Origin: Hyphomicrobiaceae bacterium
GTDB taxonomy: Bacteria > Pseudomonadota > Alphaproteobacteria > Rhizobiales > Devosiaceae
Reading direction: 5' to 3'
NCBI GenBank assembly: GCA_020638065.1
Contig: JACKJG010000006.1
Location: 62,001 to 126,000, forward strand
Length of the DNA: 64,000 nt
The position numbers were made by a program, and so were the translations under genes. This document shows positions 46,757-55,913 of this stretch, piece after piece. Positions within the stretch are counted from its first letter, which is position 1. Every line of letters begins with the position of its first letter. Under the pieces are notes generated by a model, which was given only the letters and a program-made list of their open reading frames with translations, ran no database searches and was not told where the DNA came from.

Positions 46757-47047
46757 TTGTCTCGTTCCAAATCTGCTCCTTTCGCCTTGCCGGCCTCATT
46801 CGATCTCGATGCTATCGACGATGTGCGCGACTGGCTCGTGCCCGCCATTGAAGCGGGTGACGTGGCGCTTGATGCCGGAGCGGTAGACCGGGTCTATACC
46901 AACAGCCTGATCATGCTTTTAAGCGCGCGGGCAGATGCCGCACACCACGGGCACTCTTTGAGCATTGTCAATCCCAGTCCGGCCTTTGCGGATGCAGCCA
47001 GGCAACTGGGTCTGGGCGAACACTTCATGAATAGCGTCGGGAGCTAG
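46757..47047 (+). CDS. STAS-domain chemotaxis protein, CheS-like
   Basis: A 96-residue single STAS-like domain; the stretch VDRVYTNSLIMLLSARADA corresponds to the anti-sigma-factor-antagonist helix. In Sinorhizobium meliloti a protein of this size, CheS, is encoded just before cheY1 and cheA and helps CheA drain phosphate from CheY1. The same order here supports a CheS role. The TTG start has AAGGA seven bases upstream. It is 3 bp before the CheY gene. Confidence 0.72.
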   Translation: MSRSKSAPFALPASFDLDAIDDVRDWLVPAIEAGDVALDAGAVDRVYTNSLIMLLSARADAAHHGHSLSIVNPSPAFADAARQLGLGEHFMNSVGS

Positions 47048-47050
47048 AGG

Positions 47051-47410
47051 ATGCGCGTACTGACAGTCGATGATTCGCGAACAATGCTGGCCATGCTCAA
47101 GCACACGCTGGCGGGCGCCGGCTACGAGGTCCTGCAGGCCGAGGACGGCCAACAGGGGCTCGATGTTCTGCAGGGTAATCCGGTCGATGTGGTGATTACC
47201 GATGTGAACATGCCAGTCATGGACGGTATCGAGTTCATCCGGCAGGTGCGGGCGACGGGCGCCCATCAGAGCCTGCCGATCCTGATCCTGACGACGGAAA
47301 CCAGCCAGGAAAAGCGCGATGAAGGCCGGGCCGCGGGCGGCACGGGCTGGATCGTCAAGCCGTTTGACCCGGAAAAGCTGTTGTCGGTCATCAAGAAGGT
47401 CGTGCACTAG
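47051..47410 (+). CDS. cheY: CheY-like single-domain response regulator
   Basis: A 119-residue receiver domain. The acidic pair is in VDDS, the phospho-acceptor aspartate in VVITDVNMPVMDG (about residue 52), the threonine in ILTTE and the lysine in VKPFDP. It lies between the CheS-like gene and cheA. By analogy to S. meliloti it could be CheY1, the phosphate sink, or in this reduced operon the motor-binding CheY itself. Confidence 0.92.
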   Translation: MRVLTVDDSRTMLAMLKHTLAGAGYEVLQAEDGQQGLDVLQGNPVDVVITDVNMPVMDGIEFIRQVRATGAHQSLPILILTTETSQEKRDEGRAAGGTGWIVKPFDPEKLLSVIKKVVH

Positions 47411-47422
47411 ACGGTCAAATGC

Positions 47423-49705
47423 ATGAGTGAGCTGGACGAATTCAAGGCAACCTATTTCGATGAATGCGCGGAGCTGCTCGGCGCGCTCGAAGAGGAATTC
47501 ACCGAAATCGAGGCAGGGGACCGTTCGGCGGAACGGCTCAATGCCGTCTTCCGGGCCATTCATTCGATCAAGGGCGGTGCCGGTGCTTTCGGCTTTCAAC
47601 GGCTGGTTGCATTCGCCCATTCGTTCGAGACGCTGCTCGATCATGTCCGTAATGGCGAAGTCGAACTGACCGATGAAGTCGTGGCGCTTTGCATCCGCTC
47701 AAACGATCTGGTGGCGGATTTCGTGTCGGCGGCGCGCAACGGTGAGGACTTGCCGGACGACCACGGCGCCGATGAGCTGGCGCGTTTCGAGGCGCTTTAC
47801 GGCGGCGAGGATGGCGAACCGCTGGAGGAGTTCGACGATATCGAATTCGAGCCGGTCATGGTGAGCTTCGACGGCGAACCGGACGGCTCGGGATTCGATG
47901 ATTTCTTTGCCAATGTCCCGATGAACGACGAACCTTCTCTATCAGGCAAGGGCATCACGATCCGGTTCAGGCCGCACGCGGCGCTTTATCAGCGCGCCAA
48001 TGATCCGCTGTTGCTTCTGCGCGAGCTGGCGACGCTTGGCGACGTTTCGGTTGCAGCGGAAGTCGATGAATTGCCTGGTCTTGCGCAGTTCGAACCGTTT
48101 TCTTCCTATTGCTCGTGGACCATTTCGCTCGCGCCCAAAGAGGGGGTTGGCATCGAAGAGGTTCGGGAGGTCTTCGAGTTTGTTGAAGGTGATTGCGAAC
48201 TCGCTTTCAGCGACGAGGGTCCAGCCTCGCCAATGGCTGGCGCACTCGCCGATGACGAGACTCTGCCAGATGCGGCAATCGGATCAATTGTTGCCGGGAC
48301 GATTGCCGATACGAGCGTTGCGGACACTGGCTCCGGCGAGGCCGAAGACGATTCCTTTGATGCGTTGAGTTTTGCCGATCTGGCGGCGGCGATTGAACCG
48401 GCGGCCAAGGCTGCCGAGCCGGCCAGGCCGGAACCTATCGAAACGCGGTCGGCCATGACGCCTCCCTCGGCCGGATCAACGGACAATGGCGCTGATGACA
48501 AGGCTCACGCGGCCAAACCGGCCGGCGGTCAGTCGATCCGCGTTGATCTCGACAAGGTCGATCGCGTCGTCAACATGGTTGGCGAACTGGTGATCGCGCA
48601 ATCTATGCTGACCCAGCAGATGGATGACCATCTCAAGGCCCGCTATCAGGAACTGGTGCGCGGCGTCGAAGTCCTGGCACAGACCACCCGCGGCTTGCAG
48701 GATTCGGTGATGGCCATCCGTGCGCAGCCGGTCAAAACCGTGTTCTCACGCCTGCCACGTCTGGTGCGCGAACTGGCCACAAAGACCGGCAAGAAGATGA
48801 AACTCGAAATGGTCGGCGAGCAGACCGAAATCGACAAGACGATCATCGAACAATTGTCCGACCCCTTGACCCATATGATCCGCAATTCGGCCGATCACGG
48901 GCTCGAGTCGCCGGAAAAGCGGGTCGCGGCGGGCAAGCCGGATACCGGCACGATCACGCTGTCGGCGGAGCAGGCCGGCGGCAATATCATCATCGCGGTT
49001 CAGGACGATGGCGGCGGGATCAATCGCGAACGGGTTCTTTCGCTGGCGCGGGAACGCGGCGTTGTGGGTCCGGAACAGACGCTGACGGACGAGCAGATCG
49101 ACGAGCTGATTTTTGCACCCGGTTTTTCGACGGCAGATGCCGTGAGCGACATATCGGGGCGCGGCGTCGGGATGGATGTGGTTGTCTCCAACATCAAGAA
49201 GATCGGCGGCTCGGTGCATGTGAAATCCTGGCCGGGCAAGGGAACGCGCGTGCAGCTGAGATTGCCGCTGACGCTGGCGGTGCTCGATGTCATGCTGGTC
49301 AAGGTCGGCGGCGCCCCTTACGTCATTCCGCTCAGTTCGATTGTCGAGACCATGCAGACGCGCCGTGCCGAATTCGGCGAAGCGCCGAGCGGACGGCGGA
49401 TGTTGCGGGTGCGCGGCGAATATCTGCGGGTCATCGATCTGGCCTGTGCCTTCGACATGCCCACCGATACCGCAGAGAACGAACGCTTCGTGGTTCTGTG
49501 CGAGAATGACGGGCGCTCGCATGTGGCGCTGATCGTCGACGATATCATCGGCCAGCAACAGGTGGTCATCAAGAGCCTCGAAGAGAACTTCCAGCGCATT
49601 GACGGCATTGCCGGGGGTACAATCCTCGGCGATGGCAGTGTGGCGCTGATCGTTGATGTTCAGGGGCTGAACTCAATACCGGATCTGAGACCGGTGGCGG
49701 CGTAG
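47423..49705 (+). CDS. cheA: Chemotaxis histidine kinase CheA
   Basis: A 760-residue kinase. P1 with phosphorylated H47 (AIHSIKGGAGAFGF); an adaptor-like region at about residues 175-270; an Ala/Glu-rich linker at about 270-365; P3 dimerisation helices (VDRVVNMVGELVIAQSMLTQ); P4 ATPase with N box HMIRNSADHGLE, G1 DDGGGI and G2 SGRGVGMDVV; and a C-terminal CheW-like P5. All catalytic residues are present. It starts 12 bp after cheY and ends 10 bp before cheW. Confidence 0.96.
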   Translation: MSELDEFKATYFDECAELLGALEEEFTEIEAGDRSAERLNAVFRAIHSIKGGAGAFGFQRLVAFAHSFETLLDHVRNGEVELTDEVVALCIRSNDLVADFVSAARNGEDLPDDHGADELARFEALYGGEDGEPLEEFDDIEFEPVMVSFDGEPDGSGFDDFFANVPMNDEPSLSGKGITIRFRPHAALYQRANDPLLLLRELATLGDVSVAAEVDELPGLAQFEPFSSYCSWTISLAPKEGVGIEEVREVFEFVEGDCELAFSDEGPASPMAGALADDETLPDAAIGSIVAGTIADTSVADTGSGEAEDDSFDALSFADLAAAIEPAAKAAEPARPEPIETRSAMTPPSAGSTDNGADDKAHAAKPAGGQSIRVDLDKVDRVVNMVGELVIAQSMLTQQMDDHLKARYQELVRGVEVLAQTTRGLQDSVMAIRAQPVKTVFSRLPRLVRELATKTGKKMKLEMVGEQTEIDKTIIEQLSDPLTHMIRNSADHGLESPEKRVAAGKPDTGTITLSAEQAGGNIIIAVQDDGGGINRERVLSLARERGVVGPEQTLTDEQIDELIFAPGFSTADAVSDISGRGVGMDVVVSNIKKIGGSVHVKSWPGKGTRVQLRLPLTLAVLDVMLVKVGGAPYVIPLSSIVETMQTRRAEFGEAPSGRRMLRVRGEYLRVIDLACAFDMPTDTAENERFVVLCENDGRSHVALIVDDIIGQQQVVIKSLEENFQRIDGIAGGTILGDGSVALIVDVQGLNSIPDLRPVAA

Positions 49706-49715
49706 GGAGAAAAAG

Positions 49716-50210
49716 ATGGACGTGGCAGAGCAGGCCTTCGGCAACGAGTTGGACCCGGGCGCGCAGGCGTCTGGCGGAACCATGCAATTGATCGCCTTTT
49801 CCATCGGCGAGCAGGTCTATGCCGTCGAAATTACAACGGTTCGCGAAATCCGCGCGTGGAGCGGGGCGACACCGCTGCCGCGGACCCGTGAATTCGTGCG
49901 CGGCGTGATCAATCTTCGCGGCACGATCGTTCCGATTTTCGACCTGCGCGCACGGTTTGGCGCCGGGCTGACCGACGCCACCAAGAACCATGTGGTCATC
50001 GTCATGTCCGTTGGCGAGAAATGGGTCGGAATGCTCGTCGATGCGGTCAGCGATATCCTCACCATTCCGCAGAACGAAATTCATGCGGTACCCGAGGGTG
50101 AAACGATGGATACCGAATTGCTCAAGGGCATCGTCACCCATGGTGAGAAAATGGTGGGCATGATCGATCTGCCGGCCATTGTTGCCGGCGTGAAGACGGA
50201 CGTCTCCTGA
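49716..50210 (+). CDS. cheW: Chemotaxis coupling protein CheW
   Basis: A 164-residue adaptor connecting receptors to CheA. The fold begins LIAFSIGEQVYAVEITTVREI and contains RGVINLRGTIVPIFDLRARFG and the late GEKMVGMIDLP block. GGGAGAAAAAG precedes the ATG. It is the last gene of the operon, followed by a terminator; cheR, cheB, cheD and receptors are absent here. Confidence 0.95.
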   Translation: MDVAEQAFGNELDPGAQASGGTMQLIAFSIGEQVYAVEITTVREIRAWSGATPLPRTREFVRGVINLRGTIVPIFDLRARFGAGLTDATKNHVVIVMSVGEKWVGMLVDAVSDILTIPQNEIHAVPEGETMDTELLKGIVTHGEKMVGMIDLPAIVAGVKTDVS

Positions 50211-50238
50211 GCCTTCACGAGCGTTCTTTGACCTCAAG

Positions 50239-50268
50239 AAAGGGCGCACTCATTGCGCCCTTTATTTT
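50239..50268 (+). terminator. Intrinsic terminator of the chemotaxis operon
   Basis: A perfect 9-bp stem AAAGGGCGC/GCGCCCTTT with a seven-base loop followed by ATTTTG, 29 bp after the cheW stop. Confidence 0.88.
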
Positions 50269-50372
50269 GTCCGCGTTTGCTCGCAACCGGCGCTGGACCG
50301 AGCGGTTGACCGGCTGGTAAGGGTCAATATCCGAACCCTTGTGTTTTTGTCGAACCGAGCCTGGAGATTGTC

Positions 50373-51239
50373 ATGCTTGCCCCCTTCGCCCCTGGACATG
50401 TTGGAATTATTACCGGTGCGGCCAGCGGCATCGGCCTTGCCACTGCGTTGCGGTTGGCGGGCATGGGCATGAAGCTTGTCCTGGTCGACATCAATGAGGA
50501 CAAGCTGGCCAAAGCGGAAGAGGCGGTTGCGGCGGCGGCCGGAGATCACGGCGCCAACGTTCTTCCTGTTATTCTGAGCGTCGACGATCCCGACGGCTTT
50601 TCGGCCCTTGCGCACGATGTTGAAGCGCGGTGGGAGGCCCCGACCTTCTTGATGAACAATGCCGCCATGTTCGTTCATGGCGGTGCCGGCGGCATTCTCG
50701 ATTCCCTGCAAACCTGGCGGCGGATTTTCGACATCAATCTTTTCGGGATCATTCACGGCGTGCAGGCTTTCCTGCCGGGCATGCTGGCATCGGGCAAGCG
50801 GTCCATGATCGTCAATACCGGCTCGAAACAGGGGTTGACCAATCCCCCGGGCAACCCTGCCTACAATAGCGTCAAGGCAGCGGTGAATTCCTACACCCAG
50901 AACCTGGCGCATGATCTGCGCAACCGCGAAGAGGGCCTGGTGTCGGCGCATCTTCTGGTGCCGGGTTGGACGACGACTGGCGATCAGTCACCGCAGCCGG
51001 GTGCCTGGTCCGCCGATCAGGTGGCGGATTACATGCTGACGCATCTGGCGCACGAGGACTTCTACATCATTTGTCCGGACAACGAGACGTCGAGCGAAAT
51101 GGACAAGAAGCGCGTGCTCTGGCAGGCGCTGGATCTGATCGAGAACCGTCCCGCGCTCAGCCGCTGGCATCCCGATCACAAGGATGCATTCGCCCAATTC
51201 ATGGTCAAGGATCTGGCCGACCTGTTGCCGCGCAAATAG
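50373..51239 (+). CDS. Short-chain dehydrogenase/reductase (SDR)
   Basis: A 288-residue classical SDR. The cofactor motif TGAASGIG, NNAA at about residue 94, and the catalytic set S (NTGSKQG), Y and K (YNSVK) are intact. VDINED at the end of beta-2 carries an acidic residue, which favours NAD over NADP. The C-terminal 50 residues extend beyond the core. It is convergent with the GGDEF-EAL gene. Substrate unknown. Confidence 0.88.
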   Translation: MLAPFAPGHVGIITGAASGIGLATALRLAGMGMKLVLVDINEDKLAKAEEAVAAAAGDHGANVLPVILSVDDPDGFSALAHDVEARWEAPTFLMNNAAMFVHGGAGGILDSLQTWRRIFDINLFGIIHGVQAFLPGMLASGKRSMIVNTGSKQGLTNPPGNPAYNSVKAAVNSYTQNLAHDLRNREEGLVSAHLLVPGWTTTGDQSPQPGAWSADQVADYMLTHLAHEDFYIICPDNETSSEMDKKRVLWQALDLIENRPALSRWHPDHKDAFAQFMVKDLADLLPRK

Positions 51240-51242
51240 GTT

Positions 51243-53675
51243 TTAGCCGGCAATCAGCTTGACGCCCGCGATCTGAGCGGCTTTGCCTTCGGTCGTGCCG
51301 AGCAGTTCGGTGGCCAGATTGAGCGGCAGGGGCGGCGAAAACAGATAGCCCTGAGCCTCGCGGCACCCATATTCGCGCACGAAATCGAGCTGAGTTTCGT
51401 TTTCGACGCCCTCGGCGTTCATGTCCATTCCCAGCGAACCGGCCAGCCCGATCATGGCCGCCACGATGCGGTTTGACGGGCTTTCCGGTTTGACCTCGGC
51501 AATCATGCCGCTGTCGATCTTGATGCGGTCGAAGGGAAACTCGCGCAGGTAGGACAAGGCCGTATAGCCGGTGCCGAAATCGTCCATTGAAATGCGCACA
51601 CCGGTGGCGCGCAATTGGTGCAGAATCTTGATGTTGCGTTCGGGGTCACGCAGCAGGAGGCTTTCCGTGATTTCGAGCTCAAGCCGGTCGGGCCGGATGC
51701 CGGATTCCTGGACGGCCGAGCGCACGGAATTGACCAGTTCCATCTCGACGAATTGGGCCGAGGAGAGATTGACCGTGACGCGCACATGTTCGGGCCAGTT
51801 GGTTGCCGCCTGGCAGGCATTTTGCAAAATCCAGCGCCCCAGCGGCACAATCAGACCGGTTTCCTCGGCGATCGGGATAAACTTGTCCGGCCCGATGGCG
51901 CCAAGTGTGGGATGGTTCCAGCGAATGAGGGTCTCGAAGCCGGTGATGCGCGTGCTTTCGATATCGAGGAGCGGCTGATAGACCAGCTCGAATTCTTCGC
52001 TTTCGATACCTTCGCGCATGGCCGCTTCCAGTTCGCGGCGCTGGCGGATATCGCGGTCCATGCCCGGCTCAAAAAAGTGAAATACGCCGCGGCCTTCGGA
52101 TTTGGCGCGATAGAGTGCCAGATCCGCGTTGCGCAGCAACTCGGACTCGGTGGCGCCGTCATCGGGCGCAATGGCAATGCCGATGCTCACACCGATACCG
52201 ATCGAATGTCCGTCAATGGTCAGTGGCACGTTGATGTGGTCAATCAACTGCTGCGCAACGATCGCTGCATGATCGGGTCGTTCGATGGGGCCGACCAGAA
52301 CCGTGAATTCGTCGCCTCCCATCCGGGCGGCGACTTCGGACTCGCGGGTGGCAGTCTTGATGCGGCTGGCCATTTCCTTGAGGACCTGGTCGCCGATGGC
52401 ATGACCAAACGTGTCATTGACCATCTTGAAATGATCAAGGTCCATGCACAGCAGTGCCATGTGCTCGCCGCGATGGGCCCGCGCCATGGCCAGGGAAAGA
52501 TGATCCGAGAAATTCGTGCGATTCGGCAGATCGGTGAGCGGGTCGTGGCCCGCCATGTGTCGGATGCGCTCTTCGCTGGCCTTTTGCTCGGTGATATCGA
52601 GGTGGGTGGAGACGAAGCCGCCGCCGGGCATGGGCTGCAATTGCACGGCGATGAAACGGCCCGAACGCAGTTTCAGGGTTCGGCTGATGGACGTGTCATA
52701 GTCGCCCAGTTCGCCGACCAGATCGGACATGGGGATGTTTTCTTCGACGACCTGCATCGCTTTCATTTCGTCAAGCGCGGCGATGTCATTGAGGTCCATG
52801 CCTGCATGCACCTGCTCGGGCGAAAACTCGTAAAGCTCAGAGAACTTGCGATTGCAGAATTGCATCCTGTTGTCCGGGCCGACGATGCAGAAACCGAGGG
52901 CCATTTCTTCAACAGCTTGTTCGATGCGGCCCGGTGTGCCGGAGGGCATGGGGCCCGCAACGAAACCTTGCTGCAATGCGTGCACGACGGAGAAGCCGCC
53001 TTCGTCCTGCCGGCCAAGGCGAAACAAATGCCAGGTGCCGTCCTCGGCCTTTTGCGCAAATTCCCGGATTTGCCCAAATCCGGTGACATCGTTGCGAAGG
53101 TCGGCGAGCGCCTGGTCGAACAGGGGAGGGGCCGATCCCTCAGATGAGGTCCGCGCGGCGGCCAGCTCAACACTGGGGCCCAGGTTGTGGAGTTGGCCGA
53201 ACCGGTCAACCTGCCAGGCACCGAGCGAAACGTGTCCGTGCAGGGATTGGAGCACGTTTCTCAGGGCGTCGATCTGGCGGTTCTGGCGGTCACGGGTGAT
53301 GCTGGGCAGACCGGGGGCCGCGAGCGCAAGCACGAAACCGCCCGATTGCAGCATGCGCGCACGAAAATGGAAGGGTTCACCTCTCAATTCGAGACGGAAG
53401 CAGAAATCCTTGCGCCGATAAAGGCGGCAGGCGCGTTTGAACACGATCAGGGCGCGTTGCGAACGATCACCGAACAGGGTCCGGAGGACTTCTTCGAGGG
53501 TTCGTCCACTGGTCAGGGCGATGGTGCCGAAATGGTCTTTTGCCATGTCATTGGCAAAACTCAGCCGGTCAAGGGAGTCGAAAACGATGACGCCTTCGCT
53601 GGCGTCGGCCACGAAGGTCAGGGCGGCGTCAATGTCGGCGGCCGACATGCGGCCGGCCTTCTCAGCTTCGCGCAC
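51243..53675 (-). CDS. PAS-GGDEF-EAL protein (cyclic-di-GMP turnover)
   Basis: An 810-residue cytoplasmic protein without membrane spans. Two PAS-like regions (about residues 15-110 and 255-375) precede a GGDEF domain with an intact MGGDEF (about residue 451) and an EAL domain. The EAL signature is ETLIRW, keeping the metal-binding glutamate, and DDFGTGYTALSYL and AEGVEN are present, so both synthesis and breakdown of c-di-GMP are possible. No RxxD inhibitory site is obvious. The GTG at 53675 has AGGGGG upstream; an ATG at 53648 is the alternative. It is downstream of argG on the same strand. Confidence 0.9.
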   Translation of the reverse strand: MREAEKAGRMSAADIDAALTFVADASEGVIVFDSLDRLSFANDMAKDHFGTIALTSGRTLEEVLRTLFGDRSQRALIVFKRACRLYRRKDFCFRLELRGEPFHFRARMLQSGGFVLALAAPGLPSITRDRQNRQIDALRNVLQSLHGHVSLGAWQVDRFGQLHNLGPSVELAAARTSSEGSAPPLFDQALADLRNDVTGFGQIREFAQKAEDGTWHLFRLGRQDEGGFSVVHALQQGFVAGPMPSGTPGRIEQAVEEMALGFCIVGPDNRMQFCNRKFSELYEFSPEQVHAGMDLNDIAALDEMKAMQVVEENIPMSDLVGELGDYDTSISRTLKLRSGRFIAVQLQPMPGGGFVSTHLDITEQKASEERIRHMAGHDPLTDLPNRTNFSDHLSLAMARAHRGEHMALLCMDLDHFKMVNDTFGHAIGDQVLKEMASRIKTATRESEVAARMGGDEFTVLVGPIERPDHAAIVAQQLIDHINVPLTIDGHSIGIGVSIGIAIAPDDGATESELLRNADLALYRAKSEGRGVFHFFEPGMDRDIRQRRELEAAMREGIESEEFELVYQPLLDIESTRITGFETLIRWNHPTLGAIGPDKFIPIAEETGLIVPLGRWILQNACQAATNWPEHVRVTVNLSSAQFVEMELVNSVRSAVQESGIRPDRLELEITESLLLRDPERNIKILHQLRATGVRISMDDFGTGYTALSYLREFPFDRIKIDSGMIAEVKPESPSNRIVAAMIGLAGSLGMDMNAEGVENETQLDFVREYGCREAQGYLFSPPLPLNLATELLGTTEGKAAQIAGVKLIAG

Positions 53676-53737
53676 AAACTCCCCCTGTAGAGTTGCGGCT
53701 GGTCAAGGCATGCGAAAAGGCACACGATGGCCGTTAG

Positions 53738-53863
53738 GTGAAAATGGTCCTCTCCCCATTTTCACGCTTATGTCTAAAAATTCGTAAAATTCAGGGACTA
53801 AGAGCCAATTTCAGGGTCAATGACCCCGAAAATTGGTTCTATTTCACATATATCCAATATGTG
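53738..53863. repeat. Three consecutive inverted repeats between argG and the GGDEF-EAL gene
   Basis: Perfect 10-bp arms GTGAAAATGG/CCATTTTCAC at 53738-53765. An imperfect 19-20-bp-arm hairpin at 53801-53840, with AGAGCCAATTT and GGGTCA arms closing on a single A. Perfect 7-bp arms CACATAT/ATATGTG at 53845-53863. The stretch is more AT-rich than its surroundings. None is followed by a T run on either strand. Confidence 0.75.
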
Positions 53864-53881
53864 TGTTTGAAATGCCCAACC

Positions 53882-55108
53882 CTAGCCGAGCCGTTTCCTG
53901 CGCGCCGCAAAGGTCCTGAGGCGCAGGGCGTTGAGGCGGATGAAGCCTTCAGCGTCGTGGTGATCGTAGGTGCCCGATCCCTCTTCGAAGGTCACCAGGT
54001 CCTCGGAATAGAGCGAATGGCCCGATTCACGGGCAATTACACTGGCTGAACCCTTGAACAGTTTCAGGGTAACCTCGCCGGTCACGTGTTCTTGGCTCTT
54101 GTCGATCAGAGCCTGCAGCATTTCGCGCTCGGGCGAGAACCAGAATCCGTTATAGATCAGTTCGGCGTAGCGCGGCATGATCTCGTCTTTCAGGTGAGCC
54201 GCGCCGCGATCGAGGGTGATCGACTCGATGCCGCGATGGGCGGCGAGAAGTATGGTGCCGCCGGGCGTCTCGTAAATGCCGCGGCTTTTCATGCCTACGA
54301 AGCGGTTCTCGACCAGATCGAGCCGGCCGATCCCGTGTTTGCCGCCCAATTCATTGAGCCTTGTCAGCAACATGGCAGGGCTGAGCTTCTCACCATTGAC
54401 CGACATCGCGTCGCCACGCTCGAAGCCAATTGTGATGATTTCGGGCTCGTTCGGCGCGCTTTCGGGGTCGATGGTGCGCTGATAGACATAGTCCGGCGCC
54501 GGCTGGGCCGGGTCCTCGAGCACCTTGCCCTCCGAAGAAGTGTGCAACAGGTTGGCATCGACCGAGAAGGGGGCTTCGCCGCGCTTGTCTTTCGGCACCG
54601 GGATCTGATTGAGCTCTGCATATTCGATGAGTTTCGTGCGGCTTTGCAGGTCCCATTCGCGCCACGGCGCTATCACGCGTAGGTCAGGATTGAGCGCAAG
54701 CGCGCTCAGTTCGAACCGGACCTGATCATTGCCCTTGCCAGTGGCGCCATGGGATATGGCGTCGGCCCCGGTTTCGGCGGCGATCTCGACAAGCCGTTTG
54801 GCAATCAGCGGCCGGGCAATCGAGGTGCCGAGCAGGTAGACGCCTTCGTAAAGCGCATTGGCGCGGAACATGGGGAAGACGAAGTCACGGACGAACTCCT
54901 CGCGCAGGTCATCCATGTAGATTTCACGGATACCCATCATCTCGGCCTTCTTGCGGGCCGGTTCGAGCTCTTCGCCCTGTCCGAGATCGGCAGTGAAGGT
55001 GACGACCTCGCACTCATATTCGTTTTGCAGCCATTTCAGGATGATCGAGGTATCGAGCCCGCCCGAATAGGCGAGTACGACCTTCTTGATGTCCGATTTC
55101 GACGTCAT
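53882..55108 (-). CDS. argG: Argininosuccinate synthase
   Basis: Condenses citrulline and aspartate with ATP in arginine synthesis. The 408-residue protein begins with the PP-loop KKVVLAYSGGLDTSII. It contains YLLGTSIARPLIAK, SHGATGKGNDQVRFE and GRLDLVENRFVGMKSRG, all diagnostic. Length is normal. It stands alone, with an inverted-repeat cluster just after its 3' end. Confidence 0.97.
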   Translation of the reverse strand: MTSKSDIKKVVLAYSGGLDTSIILKWLQNEYECEVVTFTADLGQGEELEPARKKAEMMGIREIYMDDLREEFVRDFVFPMFRANALYEGVYLLGTSIARPLIAKRLVEIAAETGADAISHGATGKGNDQVRFELSALALNPDLRVIAPWREWDLQSRTKLIEYAELNQIPVPKDKRGEAPFSVDANLLHTSSEGKVLEDPAQPAPDYVYQRTIDPESAPNEPEIITIGFERGDAMSVNGEKLSPAMLLTRLNELGGKHGIGRLDLVENRFVGMKSRGIYETPGGTILLAAHRGIESITLDRGAAHLKDEIMPRYAELIYNGFWFSPEREMLQALIDKSQEHVTGEVTLKLFKGSASVIARESGHSLYSEDLVTFEEGSGTYDHHDAEGFIRLNALRLRTFAARRKRLG

Positions 55109-55255
55109 TTTTTCCTCTTGTGAGCGCGGCGCGCGCCGGGGTCCGATTGGCCGTCCATTAATCAGATTGCGTCCGGCGGTGCAATCACGTGGATCGGGAC
55201 AAGGCTGCCGCCAGCATGCTAGGTATGGCTGATCTGATTTGGAGATTTCCGGCGC

Positions 55256-55903
55256 ATGGTCGAATTCGTTCCGTCACTGGCGACCATTCTCGCTTTTGCC
55301 CTTGCCTCATTCGTTCTGGCGATCACGCCGGGACCGGATATGGCGCTCTTCATATCCCGCACCGTCAATTATGGCCGGGCGCATGGTGTGGCGGCGGTGC
55401 TCGGCGCAACCAGCGGGCTGATGGTGCACGTGCTTCTGGCGGCCTTCGGGGTGTCGGTGTTGCTGGTGACGGCGCCTACCGCCTTTCTGGTGCTCAAGAT
55501 TGCCGGGGCGCTCTACCTGTTGTGGCTGGCCGTTGGGGCCATCCGGCAGACGGGCGGCTTGAAGCTGGCGGAGAAAAAGCACGCGGGGTCAACGCTGTTG
55601 CGGTCCTATCTGATCGGGATCGGCATCAATCTGACCAATCCCAAAGTCCTTTTGTTCTTCATCACCTTCTTTCCGCAATTCGTTTCGCGGGACGATCCGG
55701 ATGCGCCGTTCAAGCTTTTGTTCCTTGGCGGCGAATTTCTGGTGGTTTCGGTGCCGATCGTCATTGCCATCGTGTTCGGGGCGCATTGGGTCGCCAAATG
55801 GCTGGTGGAATCGGCTCTGGTTCGGCGCTTGCTCAATTACAGTTTCGCGGCGGTGTTTGCTGCCTTCGCCGCCGTCATCCTGACCGCGCAGGCGCGGCAC
55901 TAG
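55256..55903 (+). CDS. LysE/RhtB-family amino-acid exporter
   Basis: A 215-residue inner-membrane protein with about six spans. The N-terminal ITPGPDMALFISRTVNYGRAHG and the central LTNPKVLLFFITFFPQF motifs define the family. Members export amino acids such as threonine, homoserine or lysine; substrate cannot be read from sequence. It is 10 bp upstream of rlmJ. Confidence 0.9.
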   Translation: MVEFVPSLATILAFALASFVLAITPGPDMALFISRTVNYGRAHGVAAVLGATSGLMVHVLLAAFGVSVLLVTAPTAFLVLKIAGALYLLWLAVGAIRQTGGLKLAEKKHAGSTLLRSYLIGIGINLTNPKVLLFFITFFPQFVSRDDPDAPFKLLFLGGEFLVVSVPIVIAIVFGAHWVAKWLVESALVRRLLNYSFAAVFAAFAAVILTAQARH

Positions 55904-55913
55904 GGCGGGCAAA

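Noticed and set aside
53738..53840. Intrinsic terminators for argG
   Set aside because: Stems are strong, but neither strand has a T tract after them, so I report them as inverted repeats only.
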